Origin: DASTFY01 sp963769115
GTDB lineage: Bacteria > Actinomycetota > Acidimicrobiia > Acidimicrobiales > Ilumatobacteraceae
Assembly: GCA_963769115.1 (NCBI GenBank)
Contig: CAVYKN010000020.1
Coordinates: 1-64,000 of the forward strand
Reading direction: 5' to 3'
DNA length: 64,000 bases
The notes beneath the pieces are model-generated. The model had not been told where the DNA came from. It saw nothing but the letters and a program-made list of their open reading frames with translations, and searched no databases. Each line of letters starts with the position of its first letter. Position 1 is the first letter of the stretch. Below, one piece after another: positions 1 to 8,777 of the stretch. Position numbers and translations under genes: made by a program.

Positions 1-36
1 GTAGTCAAATGCTCTAATCCATTGAGCTACGAGCGC
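1..36 (-). tRNA. tRNA-Arg(ACG), 3' part cut off by window edge
   Basis: The minus strand reads GCGCTCGTAGCTCAATGGAT, then TAGAGC, which gives the 5' acceptor strand and a complete D-arm, followed by the 5' half of an anticodon stem and the start of a loop reading CTAC. The layout matches actinobacterial tRNA-Arg with anticodon ACG. The third anticodon base and the 3' half lie outside the window, so the identity rests on similarity to known genes. Confidence 0.8.
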
Positions 37-90
37 GTGGTTGGCGTCCGTCCATCCTACGGCCGGAGGGCGCCCACAGGAACCCGGGTA

Positions 91-861
91 TCAGCCGCCC
101 CAGGGGGCCCAGCCGGAGCGCTGGTACAGCGTCAGCGCGACCACGCAGTTCACGAGCGGGTCGGTGAGCTGGTCCACCCGGAAGCCGAGCGAGTTGATCA
201 GCTTCTCGTGCACGTCGCCGTAGATCTGGAAGAGGCCGGTGCAGCAGAAGTTCCGCGCGTTCGGATCGAAGCGGGACTCCCGCTGGGCGATGGCGATGGC
301 CTTCTCCTCGATGTCGTCGGGGAAGACGTCGCGGATGAGCTGGATGATCTGGCCCTCGCTCCAGCTCGTTTGCGGAGGAGGCGGCGGGGGCGGAGGCGCA
401 GCGGTGGTCGGAGCGGCCGTGGGCTCGGGAGCCGGCGCCCCGGTGGGAGCCGGGGCAGCCGCCGCAGGCGCTCCGCCCGAATCACCGGCCGGCGCGACAG
501 CCTGTGAAGCGGCCTCGTCGGAGGCAGTCGTCGCCGGCGGCACGGTCGTGGGCGGTGCAATCGTGGCGGGCACGGTGCCTGCGGGCGGCACGGTGGCCGG
601 AATGGTGCCGGCGGACGGCAGCTGCAGCGGTGCCGGGGCGATCGTCGTGCTCTCCGCCCCCGGCTCGAGGGCCACGGCGGCGCCCGGGAGGTTGCCGGCC
701 TGGACCACCTCGCCGCCGTCGTTCCGGGCGATCATGGCGGCGATCGGGGTGACGATGACACCCGCGAGCAGCAGGACACCGAGGCGAACCAGGAACGGAT
801 CGCGAGCCGCCCTGCGGGCCCGGTCGGCCGGCGGCGAGTAGCGAGGAGCGGAGCGAGTCAT
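91..861 (-). CDS. membrane-anchored lytic transglycosylase-like protein
   Basis: Encodes 256 residues. A short basic N-terminus is followed by one membrane segment (about residues 27-45) and a long Pro/Ala/Thr-rich linker (about 60-165) that would cross the cell wall. The C-terminal domain (about 170-256) resembles lysozyme/SLT transglycosylases: IAQRESRFDP places the likely catalytic Glu at 195, followed by GLFQIYG. The domain is short and contains three Cys. It probably cleaves peptidoglycan glycan strands outside the membrane during wall remodelling. The substrate and any partner are not visible. It lies between two tRNA genes on the same strand. Confidence 0.75.
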   Translation of the reverse strand: MTRSAPRYSPPADRARRAARDPFLVRLGVLLLAGVIVTPIAAMIARNDGGEVVQAGNLPGAAVALEPGAESTTIAPAPLQLPSAGTIPATVPPAGTVPATIAPPTTVPPATTASDEAASQAVAPAGDSGGAPAAAAPAPTGAPAPEPTAAPTTAAPPPPPPPPQTSWSEGQIIQLIRDVFPDDIEEKAIAIAQRESRFDPNARNFCCTGLFQIYGDVHEKLINSLGFRVDQLTDPLVNCVVALTLYQRSGWAPWGG

Positions 862-1062
862 GGCGAGCGGCCCTGCCCCGGTACCTGCGGCTCGAGGGCC
901 GGTTACCGGGCGGGGACGAGGGCCCGCCGGACCGGCGATCCTCCGCCCCCGAACAGGGGGATCCCTGTCGGAAGGCAGCCAGGTCTAGCCCGGCCGTAAC
1001 CGAAATGCAACACCGGCGGTGTGACCGCCGTCACAACCTGTCCCCGCCCTGGAGCCTCGAAC

Positions 1063-1152
1063 TGGCGGAGAGGGTGGGATTTGAACCCACGGTCGTGATA
1101 CCACGACAACGCCTTAGCAGGGCGCCCCATTCGGCCGCTCTGGCACCTCTCC
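1063..1152 (-). tRNA. tRNA-Ser(GCT)
   Basis: On the minus strand a GGAGAGG acceptor pairs with CCTCTCC. The D-arm, an anticodon loop CTGCTAA (anticodon GCT), a long class II variable arm and a T-arm GTGGGTTCAAATCCCAC follow. The 3' CCA is encoded. The long variable arm and anticodon identify serine, reading AGC/AGT. Confidence 0.95.
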
Positions 1153-1261
1153 TGGGGACGCCGAGCCTACTGTCCGCCCGGCTCGCGGCGAACGGCGAAC
1201 CGGATGCGAGCGAGAAGAACCCACGCTGGCCGGCGCTCCGCCCTCGCCTACCGTCGTCGCC

Positions 1262-2854
1262 ATGGGCTCGCTCCAGGTCAGCCACCTCCGGTGGGTCCGC
1301 CCGGGCGCGGACGTCCTCTTCGATGACGTCTCGTTCCGCGTCGGCGACGGCGACCACGTGGCCCTCGTGGGCGCCAACGGCGTCGGCAAGACCACCCTCG
1401 TCCGCGTCATCGCCGGTGACCTGGACGGGGCGTCCGGTGCCGTGAACGTGGACGGTCAGCTCGCCGTCATGCCCCAGCTCGTCGGCTCGATCCGGGACCA
1501 CACGACGATCGAGCAGCTCCTGGTGTCCTTCGCGCCTCGCGCCATCAGGGAGGCCCGGGGCCGCCTCTTCACGGCCGAGGCCGCGCACGCCGCCCGACCC
1601 GACGACACCGCCGCCGCGGTCTCCTACGCCCAGGCCATCAGCGACTGGGCGGAGGTCGGTGGCTACGACGTCGAGGTGCTCTGGGACACCGTGACCAGCA
1701 AGGTCCTCGACCTCCCCTTCGACGAGGTGCGAGCCCGGCCCGTGTCCACCTGTTCGGGCGGGGAGCAGAAGCGACTGGCCCTGGAGGCGGTCCTGCGGGG
1801 CGACGCCGCCGTCCTCCTGCTCGACGAGCCCGACAACTTCCTCGACGTGCCCGGCAAGCGCTGGCTCGAGGCCGAGCTGCGCCGCTGCCCGAAGACGATC
1901 CTCTTCGTCAGCCACGACCGGGAGCTCCTCGCCGCGGTGGCCACCAAGATCGTCACCGTCGAAGCCAGCGGGGCGTGGACCCACGGCGGCGGCTTCACGA
2001 CCTACCACGACGCCCGGCAGGCCCGGAACGAGCGCCTGGCCCGGGACGCCGCGCTGTGGGAGGACGAGCGCGAGCGGCTCGTGGAGCTCGTCCGCGAGAT
2101 GCGGCGGCGGGCGAAGATCTCCGACACGTTCGCGCCCCGCCTCAAGGCGGCCGAGACCCGCCTCCGTCACTTCGACGAGCGCACGAAGCCGCCCGAACTG
2201 GTCCGCGAGCAGCGCGTGGACGTCCGCCTGACCGGCGGGCGCACCGGCCGAAAGGCGCTCATGGTCGAGAGGCTGGCGCTCCACGGGCTCACGGACGCCT
2301 TCGACGCCGAGATCTGGTACGGCGAGCGGGTGGCCGTGCTGGGGCCCAACGGCGTCGGCAAGAGCCACTTCCTACGCCTGGTGGCCGGCGACGCTTCGGT
2401 CGCGCATGACGGCGAGGTGAGGTTGGGCGCCCGCGTCGTCCCCGGACACTTCAGCCAGACCCACGAGCACCCCGAGTGGCACGGGCGCACGCTGCTCGAG
2501 CTGCTCGAAGCCCATGACGTCGTGCGTGGTCCGGCGATGGGCATGCTGCGCCGCTACGAGCTCCAGCGGGCGGCCGAGCAGCGCTTCGAGTCGCTGTCGG
2601 GCGGTCAGCAGGCCCGGTTCCAGATCCTGCTCCTGGAGCTGCAGGGTGCCACGCTGCTCCTGCTCGACGAGCCGACCGACAACCTCGACCTCGAATCGGC
2701 CGAGGCGCTGGAGGACGGTCTCGGCGCGTTCGAGGGGACGGTGGTCGCCGTCACTCACGACCGCTGGTTCCTGCGCAGCTTCGACCGCTTCCTGGTCTTC
2801 AACGAGGACTGCTCGGTGAAGGACCTGCTGGAGCCGCCCGCCCTCTACCGCTGA
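1262..2854 (+). CDS. ABC-F family ATPase, tandem nucleotide-binding domains
   Basis: Encodes 530 residues with no membrane segment and two ABC ATPase domains on one chain. Domain 1 has Walker A GANGVGKTT, signature CSGGEQKRL and Walker B LLLDEPDNFLD. Domain 2 has GPNGVGKS, LSGGQQARF and LLLDEPTDNLD. Between them lies a charged helical linker (about residues 255-320) as in ABC-F proteins, which act on the ribosomal E site rather than in transport. Some family members restore stalled translation and others protect against ribosome-targeting antibiotics; the sequence alone does not settle which. The ATG start lies 109 bp beyond tRNA-Ser on the opposite strand. Confidence 0.88.
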   Translation: MGSLQVSHLRWVRPGADVLFDDVSFRVGDGDHVALVGANGVGKTTLVRVIAGDLDGASGAVNVDGQLAVMPQLVGSIRDHTTIEQLLVSFAPRAIREARGRLFTAEAAHAARPDDTAAAVSYAQAISDWAEVGGYDVEVLWDTVTSKVLDLPFDEVRARPVSTCSGGEQKRLALEAVLRGDAAVLLLDEPDNFLDVPGKRWLEAELRRCPKTILFVSHDRELLAAVATKIVTVEASGAWTHGGGFTTYHDARQARNERLARDAALWEDERERLVELVREMRRRAKISDTFAPRLKAAETRLRHFDERTKPPELVREQRVDVRLTGGRTGRKALMVERLALHGLTDAFDAEIWYGERVAVLGPNGVGKSHFLRLVAGDASVAHDGEVRLGARVVPGHFSQTHEHPEWHGRTLLELLEAHDVVRGPAMGMLRRYELQRAAEQRFESLSGGQQARFQILLLELQGATLLLLDEPTDNLDLESAEALEDGLGAFEGTVVAVTHDRWFLRSFDRFLVFNEDCSVKDLLEPPALYR

Positions 2855-2888
2855 GCGCTGGCCCGCTCGACCGTGGCACGCTGCGGCC

Positions 2889-3767
2889 GTGCGCGAACAT
2901 CGCCCCGTGAGCACCCAACGCGTCATCGCCGGGATCGACGGATCGAGCGGCGCAGACGCCGCGCTGCGCTGGGCGGCGGCCGAGGCCGACATCCGCGACG
3001 CCGAGCTCGTCGCGCTCATGGCCTGGGGGTACCTCGACCAGCACCCCGTCCCCGGTCACGAGGGCTTCGACCCTGCCTACGGCCAGGCCGACGCCGAGCG
3101 GGCGGCGGGGGAGTACGTGGCCCGGGCGCTCGGCCCCGACCACCGTGCCGTCACCGTGCAGACGGTCAACGACCTCCCGGCCCGCGCGCTCCTCGAGGCC
3201 GCCGCCGTAGCCGATCTGCTCGTCATGGGTGCTCGCGGCGTCGGTGGGTTCCGCGGCCTCATGGTCGGGTCGGTCAGCCTGCGCTGCCTGAACGACACCA
3301 CCGTCCCGCTCGTGCTCGTCCACGAGGAGCACCTCGGCGATCCGGACGGGCCGGTGGTGGTCGGCGTCGACGGTTCGGAGAACGCCTCGGCGGCCTTCCG
3401 CTGGGCCCACGACGAAGCCCGCCGCCGGTCGGCGCCCCTCAAGGCCCTCTACGCATGGCAGGAACCGATGGGCGGGGGCGAGTCGTTCGGTCTCGTCGTC
3501 GACGACGCCGCGCTGGAGCGAGCGGCCGTGGAGACCGTCGAAACCTCGGCGACGACCGATGAGGACGGCAGTGCGGTCGCGGTCGAGCGGGTGGCGGCAC
3601 GAGGAAGGGCCGCCCCGGTCCTCATCGAGGAGTCCGGGACCGCGGCGCTGGTGGTGGTCGGTCACCGCGGGCACCGGAGCTGGGGGCGCATGGCCCTGGG
3701 GTCCGTGACCCAGCAGGTCGCGCACCACAGCCGCTGCCCGGTCGCCGTCGTACCCCTTCCGTCCTGA
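2889..3767 (+). CDS. universal stress protein, tandem UspA domains
   Basis: Encodes 292 residues in two UspA repeats (about 7-145 and 152-290). Each begins with a GxDGS strand followed by a helix (GIDGSSGADAALRW and GVDGSENASAAFRW). Each ends with the ATP-binding glycine loop: GARGVGGFRGLMVGSVS and GHRGHRSWGRMALGSVT. Both copies keep the G-x2-G-x9-GS pattern, so both probably bind ATP. Such tandem proteins in actinobacteria respond to hypoxia or starvation. The start is a GTG; a second GTG at 2907 is an alternative. It lies 34 bp after the ABC-F gene. Confidence 0.88.
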   Translation: MREHRPVSTQRVIAGIDGSSGADAALRWAAAEADIRDAELVALMAWGYLDQHPVPGHEGFDPAYGQADAERAAGEYVARALGPDHRAVTVQTVNDLPARALLEAAAVADLLVMGARGVGGFRGLMVGSVSLRCLNDTTVPLVLVHEEHLGDPDGPVVVGVDGSENASAAFRWAHDEARRRSAPLKALYAWQEPMGGGESFGLVVDDAALERAAVETVETSATTDEDGSAVAVERVAARGRAAPVLIEESGTAALVVVGHRGHRSWGRMALGSVTQQVAHHSRCPVAVVPLPS

Positions 3768-3807
3768 GCGAGTGGACCGGCGCACCGGAGCCCGTACCGT
3801 CAGGACG

Positions 3808-4599
3808 ATGGAGATCGAAGGCGACTTCTGGGCTGACGGTGCCGTCTGTGTGCGGGCCGCGTTCGGCCCGGACGACGTGGAGCTGGCCCGCCGGGCGATC
3901 GACGCCAACCTCACCTCGCTCTCGCCCTTCGCGAAGCGGGCCAGCGCCGACGACGACGGCGCGTTCGTCGAGGACTTCTGCAACTGGCAGCGGCTTCCCG
4001 ACATGGAGCGCTTCATCCGGACCTCGCCGGCCGCCGCCATCGCCGCCGAGCTCATGGCGACGGACGAGGTCCGGCTGTACCACGACCACGTCCTCGTGAA
4101 GGAGCCCGGCACCCGCCAGCGGACGCCGTGGCACCAGGACCTGCCCTACTACAACGTGGACGGACGGCTGAATGCCAGCATGTGGTTCCCGGTGGACCCG
4201 GTCCCCCGGGCGGCCACGCTCGAGTTCGTCGCCGGCTCGCACCTCGGCCCGTGGTTCATGCCCCGGTCGTTCCTGGACGGGCAGGCCAAGTGGTTCCCGG
4301 ACGGCTCGCTGGCCGAGCTGCCCGACGTGGACGCCGACCCGCAGCGGTTCCGGGTGATCGGCTGGGAGCTCGAGCCGGGCGACGCCGTGTTCTTCCACAT
4401 GCTCACCCTGCACGCGGCCGGCGGCGTGGAGGGTCCGGGGCGGCGGCGCGTGCTGTCCGTCCGCTTCTTGGGGAACGACATGGTGCACGCTCCCCGTTCG
4501 TGGGCTACCTCACCGCCCTTCCCGGGTCTCGAGCAGGAGCTGGCCGCGGGCGCCCCGCTCGACCATCCGCTGTTCCCGGTCGTCTGGCCCGCGGCCTAG
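3808..4599 (+). CDS. phytanoyl-CoA dioxygenase (PhyH) family protein
   Basis: Encodes about 263 residues of the Fe(II)/2-oxoglutarate-dependent PhyH family. The iron-binding facial triad is visible as the HxD pair in PWHQDLPYYN and the distal His in TLHAAGGVEG. The Arg-rich segment after it (RRRVLSVRF) supplies the usual 2-oxoglutarate-binding Arg. The frame stays open upstream to a GTG at 3772, but ATG 3808 gives a start that fits the family. It would hydroxylate a small organic or acyl substrate, which cannot be deduced here. It follows the universal stress gene by about 40 bp and converges on the pirin gene. Confidence 0.83.
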   Translation: MEIEGDFWADGAVCVRAAFGPDDVELARRAIDANLTSLSPFAKRASADDDGAFVEDFCNWQRLPDMERFIRTSPAAAIAAELMATDEVRLYHDHVLVKEPGTRQRTPWHQDLPYYNVDGRLNASMWFPVDPVPRAATLEFVAGSHLGPWFMPRSFLDGQAKWFPDGSLAELPDVDADPQRFRVIGWELEPGDAVFFHMLTLHAAGGVEGPGRRRVLSVRFLGNDMVHAPRSWATSPPFPGLEQELAAGAPLDHPLFPVVWPAA

Positions 4600-4605
4600 C
4601 CCGAT

Positions 4606-5542
4606 TCAGCCCCAGGGCGGGGCCGGCGCAGCGATGCGGTCCAGCGTCGAGTCCACCTCGCCGAAGCGTTGATCCCGCCCGTTCCAGGCCGCCCCCGCGG
4701 CGCCGGCCTCCTCGCGCGTGCGGGCCACGAAGTTCCACCACATGAAGATCGGCGACGGGAAGGGGACGCCTCCGACGACCAGCGCCCGGGTCGGGCGCCC
4801 GCGCCTCCACGGCGAGCTCGTCCCGGCCCCGGCTCAGGTAGCCCAGACTGCCCGGCTCGACGACGGAACCGTCCACGAGGACCGCGCCGTCGAGTACGAC
4901 GACCGCGTGCTCGTAGTCGGCGCGCAGCGGGATCACCGATCGTCCCGGTTGCAACGACAGGTCGAACCCGGCGTGGTCGGTGTCACGGCGGGCCGGTGAG
5001 CCGTCGCCGTCCAGCTCCCCGACGAGCACCGTGGCGACCGCGCCGCCGGCGAACTCCACCCGCGGGAGCTCCGCGTGGTGCTCGAAGGCCGGCGGGCCGT
5101 CGCGCGTCTCGTCCGGTTGCGCCACCCACAGCTGCACGCCGTGGAGCTCGCCCCGGTACGCGGTGCCCTCCTCGGCATGGGCCACGCCGTGGCCCGCGGT
5201 CATGAGGTTGAGCTGTCCGGGTTTGATGACCTGGTCCGAGCCGAGGCTGTCGCGATGCCGGAGCTCGCCCGACAACAGCCAGGTCACCGTCTGCAGGCCG
5301 GTGTGCGGGTGCGGCCCGATGCCGGCGCCGGTCGGCCCGGAGACGGACGCCGGACCCATGTGGTCGACGAAGCACCACGCCCCGACCGTCCGCCGGGCCC
5401 GACGGGGCAGCGCCCGCCGCACCCGGTGGCCGCCGACCTCGGCCTCCCGGCTCGGGGTGATCTCGATCGGTGCCGCCTCCACCACCGGTGGGATCACCTG
5501 TGGCGAGGCGACGTCGTCCGTGCCGACCGGGCCAGTCATCAC
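4606..5542 (-). CDS. pirin family protein (one frame break)
   Basis: Bicupin pirin of about 311 residues. The N-terminal cupin has the iron-ligand pattern GIGPHPHTGLQTVTWLLSGE and HGVAHAEE, as in iron-binding pirins with quercetinase-type activity. The reading frame changes near 4790: downstream, the original frame turns into Arg/Gly-rich noise, while the next frame reads VVGGVPFPSPIFMWWNFVAR and ends at a TGA at 4606-4608, a typical pirin C-terminus. One extra base within a GC run explains it. The first codon is GTG 5542, with ATG 5539 next. It is divergent from the isomerase gene, 63 bp away. Confidence 0.85.
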
Positions 5543-5605
5543 CCACCAACGCTACGGGTCCGCGGCCGCGCCGACCATCGCGGCCGGACGCGCGATCCTC
5601 TCCTC

Positions 5606-6073
5606 GTGCGGATCGCCTTCGGGACCGACGAGCGCACGGCCGTGACGGACCACGTGCAGCGGGTGCTGCGCGAGCGCGGGCACGAGGTCGAGGTGGTCGG
5701 CGAGGGCGACCCGTGGCCCGACATCGGGCGCCGCGTCGGGGAACAGATCGGCGACGGCCGTTGCGATGCCGGGGTCGTCTGCTGCTGGACCGGCACCGGC
5801 GTGTCCATCGCCGCCAACAAGGTGCCCGGTGTCCGGGCCGCGCTGTGCACGGACGCCGAGACCGCCCGCGGCGCGAGGCGGTGGAACGACGCCAACGTGC
5901 TGGCCTTCGGGCTGCGCCTCACGACGGAGACGGTGGTGACGGAGATGCTCGACGCCTTCCTCACGACCGATCCCGATCCTGAGGAGGCGGCCACCATCGC
6001 GCTGCTGGGCCCTACGGCTCCCGACGGGCCAGCTCCGCCGCCGTCCAGAAGCCCTGCTCCGGACGGGTCGTGA
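5606..6073 (+). CDS. RpiB/LacA/LacB-family sugar-phosphate isomerase-like protein
   Basis: Encodes 155 residues. It starts at GTG 5606 with MRIAFGTDERTAVTDHVQRV and contains the family core CDAGVVCCWTGTGVSIAANKVPGVRAALCTD, with a Cys in the position of the catalytic Cys, and ARRWNDANVLAFG further on. RpiB enzymes interconvert ribose-5-P and ribulose-5-P; this branch in actinobacteria is less well defined and may act on another sugar phosphate. The last 62 bp overlap, tail to tail, the end of the methyltransferase gene on the other strand. Confidence 0.82.
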   Translation: MRIAFGTDERTAVTDHVQRVLRERGHEVEVVGEGDPWPDIGRRVGEQIGDGRCDAGVVCCWTGTGVSIAANKVPGVRAALCTDAETARGARRWNDANVLAFGLRLTTETVVTEMLDAFLTTDPDPEEAATIALLGPTAPDGPAPPPSRSPAPDGS

Positions 6074-7457
6074 GCTCCCCCTTGGCGTAGCGGGCCAGCC
6101 GCTCCAGGCCGTCCATGGAAAGCAGCTCGATCACGTCGAAGACGGCGTCCGGCCCGGCCGCCCGCAGCGCGGTGTCACCCTCGCTCGGCCTCCGCGGGAG
6201 ATGGGTGGTGAGCAGGACCAACGGGGTGCCGCCTCGTGCCCGTCGCAACGCACAGGCCCTCCCGAGCGATCGCCACACGGCGTCGGTCCGGGCCAGACCG
6301 CCGCGGTACCGGGTGAACGGACCGACGACGTCGAAGAACCAGGACGTTCCGCTGGCGTCCTCGGCGACGAAGCTGACGCTGACGCTCGTGCCCCGGATGC
6401 GCCGGCCACGCTCGACGATCTTGAAGCCGGCCTCGTCCAGGGCCTGCTCTGCCACCTTCTGGGCCGCCAGCCCATCCTCGACCAACCGGGCGGCGAGCGG
6501 CTCCGGCTCATCCCGCCCGCCGGCGACCCCATCGTTGATCACGGTGGCCAGGGCCTGCCCGACGCGCTCTCGGGCGATCTCCACGTACCCGGTGTCGAGG
6601 TCGTACCCGGCGTAGCGGCGGCCGAGTCTGGCGGCGGCGACGAGCGTCGAACCGCTGCCCATGAACGGGTCGAGCACGAGGTCGTCCTTGAACGTGTAGA
6701 GGCGGATGAGCTGGTCGGGCAGCTCCACCGGGAAGGGCGCTGGGTGGCCGACCCGCCGCGCGCTCTCCGGCGGGATCGTCCAGACGTCCAGGGTCATGGC
6801 CATGAACTCGTCCGTCATCAGGGTGCTCTCGTGGGGCAGCCCGTCGGCGGCCCGCTGCGCCACGGTGCGGGCGCGGTCGAACCGGCCCTTGCTGGCGACG
6901 ACGACCCGCTCGCTGATGTCGCGCAGCACCGGATTCGACGCGCTGCGGAACGAACCCCAGGCGCAAGATCCGTTGGCCCCCTCGCCCTTCTGCCAGATGA
7001 GCTCGCCCCGCAGCAGCAGCCCGAGGTCGTGCTCGAGGATGCGGATCACATCGGCGGAGAGGCTGCGGTACGGCTTGCGGCCGAGGTTGGCCACGTTGAC
7101 GGCGATGCGCCCGCCCGGCTCCAGCTTCCGGACGCACTCGGCGAAGACCTCGGTGAGCATCTGCAGGTACTCGAGGTAGGAGGACGGCACGCCGTCGCGC
7201 TCGAGCTCCTCCTCGTACTGCTTGCCGGCGAAGTAGGGCGGCGAGGTGACGACGAGGGCTACCGAACCGTCGGCGATGCCGTCCATGTGGCGAGCGTCGC
7301 CGTGGACGAGCGGCTCGGCCACCGCTGCGGGCGGAAGGACGGTCTCGTCGTCCGAGAGCTCCGGCGGCCGGAACCGGTCGTAGAACGGTGAGGCGTCGTG
7401 GCTCTCACGGAGCCCCGCGCCGAAGTTGGAGGTCGTCGTCCTGCGGCGCGCCCCCAC
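6012..7457 (-). CDS. solitary DNA methyltransferase (TSPPY type) with extra C-terminal domain
   Basis: Encodes 481 residues. The catalytic motif TSPPYFAGKQY (about residue 78) and the later AdoMet-binding motif DPFMGSGST (about 268) come in the order seen in beta-class amino-methyltransferases (N6-adenine or N4-cytosine). NPVLRDISE and GHPAPFPVELPDQLIRLYT are typical of this group. Residues about 330-460 form an additional alpha/beta domain (VERGRRIRGTSVSVSFVAED, SWFFDVVGPFTRYRGG, GTPLVLLTTHLP). It looks like a nuclease-fold or DNA-recognition module, although no catalytic triad is certain. No separate restriction gene adjoins it, so it appears to be an orphan methylase. The start is GTG. Confidence 0.85.
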   Translation of the reverse strand: MGARRRTTTSNFGAGLRESHDASPFYDRFRPPELSDDETVLPPAAVAEPLVHGDARHMDGIADGSVALVVTSPPYFAGKQYEEELERDGVPSSYLEYLQMLTEVFAECVRKLEPGGRIAVNVANLGRKPYRSLSADVIRILEHDLGLLLRGELIWQKGEGANGSCAWGSFRSASNPVLRDISERVVVASKGRFDRARTVAQRAADGLPHESTLMTDEFMAMTLDVWTIPPESARRVGHPAPFPVELPDQLIRLYTFKDDLVLDPFMGSGSTLVAAARLGRRYAGYDLDTGYVEIARERVGQALATVINDGVAGGRDEPEPLAARLVEDGLAAQKVAEQALDEAGFKIVERGRRIRGTSVSVSFVAEDASGTSWFFDVVGPFTRYRGGLARTDAVWRSLGRACALRRARGGTPLVLLTTHLPRRPSEGDTALRAAGPDAVFDVIELLSMDGLERLARYAKGELTTRPEQGFWTAAELARREP

Positions 7458-7596
7458 CGACCGTTCACCGGATGCTCGACCTCTCCCGATGCGCGGACCC
7501 TAGCCCTCGCACCGGTCCGCCGACGAACACCCGCGCGCCCACCGTGCGTGCCATCCTCCCGGGGATGGATCTCGTCGGCCGCAGCCGTCGCCGCAG

Positions 7597-8319
7597 GTGA
7601 TCCAGGCGTTCCTCTGGGGCGCGGCCGGCGCGTCCGCGCTCGTGATCGGCGCCCTGATCGCCTACACCGCGAACCCGGGCCCGAAGATCATCGCCATCAC
7701 CATGGCCCTCGGCACCGGGCTGCTGATCGGCTCGGTCTCGTTCGAGTTGATCGACGACGCCGTCGTCCACACGGACGTGGCCTCGATCGGTGTCTTCACC
7801 CTCCTCGGTGCCCTCGTGTTCACCGCCGGGAACTGGTGGCTCCAACGAACGGGCGGTGCGGACCGCAAGGACTCGGCCGGGGCGCAGGCCCAAGGCTCGC
7901 CCCTGGCCATCGTGCTCGGGTCGGTCCTCGACGGCATCCCCGAGTCGTTCGTCCTCGGGCTCACCGTCCTCCAAGGCGGAATCAGCGTCGCCCTGTTCGC
8001 GGGCGTGGTGCTCAGCAACCTGCCCGAGGGGCTGTCGTCGTCGGCCGGCCTGCGCGTCGCCGGATGGGCACGAGGGCGGGTGCTCACGATGTGGATGATC
8101 GTCCTGGCCGTGTCCGCGATCAGCGCCGCCGCCGGCTACGCCCTGCTGGACCCCGAAGGCGGGCGGGGCGCGGCGTTGATCGAGGCCTTCGCCGCCGGTG
8201 CCCTCCTGGCCATGGTGGCCGACACCCTGCTGCCGGAGGCGTTCGAGGTGGAGGGCATCTACACCGGCTCCCTGGTGACGATCGGCTTCGCCATCTCCCT
8301 CATCCTCTCGGCGATCTGA
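7597..8319 (+). CDS. ZIP family divalent metal transporter
   Basis: Encodes 240 residues with about seven or eight membrane segments. The paired metal-site helices are visible as GSVLDGIPESFVLGL and LSNLPEGLSSSAGL, the ZIP signature in which polar residues line the permeation path. A short cytoplasmic loop (about 86-103, GGADRKDSAGAQAQGS) replaces the usual His-rich loop, so metal preference cannot be read. It probably imports zinc or a related divalent ion across the plasma membrane. The GTG start lacks an obvious ribosome site. It is divergent from the methyltransferase gene, 139 bp away. Confidence 0.85.
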   Translation: MIQAFLWGAAGASALVIGALIAYTANPGPKIIAITMALGTGLLIGSVSFELIDDAVVHTDVASIGVFTLLGALVFTAGNWWLQRTGGADRKDSAGAQAQGSPLAIVLGSVLDGIPESFVLGLTVLQGGISVALFAGVVLSNLPEGLSSSAGLRVAGWARGRVLTMWMIVLAVSAISAAAGYALLDPEGGRGAALIEAFAAGALLAMVADTLLPEAFEVEGIYTGSLVTIGFAISLILSAI

Positions 8320-8355
8320 GCGGCTGTGGGATTCGGAAAGAATCTCGTGGGCACC

Positions 8356-8383
8356 TGTCGATCGCGCGAGGTCCGTTCGTAGA
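8356..8383 (+). promoter_or_regulatory. candidate ECF42-type promoter
   Basis: TGTCGA at 8356-8361 is followed after 16 bp by CGTA at 8378-8381. This resembles the ECF42 sigma promoter as I recall it from the Streptomyces work (TGTCGA at -35, CGA/T C at -10). It sits 44 bp before the DGPF gene that is coupled to an ECF42-like sigma gene. The last base of the -10 differs from that consensus. Confidence 0.6.
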
Positions 8384-8412
8384 TGGGGTACCGGCGCTCC
8401 TGCCGGCCCGAC

Positions 8413-8419
8413 AAGGAGG
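8413..8419 (+). promoter_or_regulatory. strong ribosome binding site of the DGPF gene
   Basis: AAGGAGG lies 7 bp before ATG 8427. It decides between two overlapping ATGs (8422 and 8427); only the second opens the long frame. Confidence 0.8.
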
Positions 8420-8426
8420 CAATGAC

Positions 8427-8777
8427 ATGACGCAGTACCTGCTCTCGGTGTGGCACGACGACACCTTCGAGATGGACTTCGCCAGCGACGAGGCCAAGCG
8501 GCTCTTCGCCCAGGTCGACAAGTTCAACGAAGAGCTCCAGGCATCCGGCGGCTGGGTGTTCGCCGGCGGCCTGCACCCGTCGAGCTCGGCCACCGTGGTC
8601 CGCTCCACCGGCGGGGACGTCTCCATGACCGACGGTCCCTACGCCGAGTCCAAGGAGCAGATGGGCGGCTTCTGGGTCATCGAGGCGGCGGATCTCGACG
8701 CCGCGCTCGAGTGGGCCCGCAAGGGTGCGGCCGCCTGCGAGGGGCCGGTCGAGGTCCGCCCGTTCCAGGGTGAGTGA
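8427..8777 (+). CDS. DGPF/YCII-domain protein
   Basis: Encodes 116 residues, a single YCII-like (DGPF) domain. The family motif appears as SMTDGPYAESKEQMGGFWVIEA, where TDGPYAE corresponds to DGPF. The fold is a dimeric ferredoxin-like alpha/beta barrel; the catalytic role of these proteins remains unsettled. The stop codon overlaps the sigma factor start by 8 bp (GGTGAGTGA), which indicates translational coupling. DGPF proteins are the characteristic partners of ECF42 sigma factors. Confidence 0.9.
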   Translation: MTQYLLSVWHDDTFEMDFASDEAKRLFAQVDKFNEELQASGGWVFAGGLHPSSSATVVRSTGGDVSMTDGPYAESKEQMGGFWVIEAADLDAALEWARKGAAACEGPVEVRPFQGE

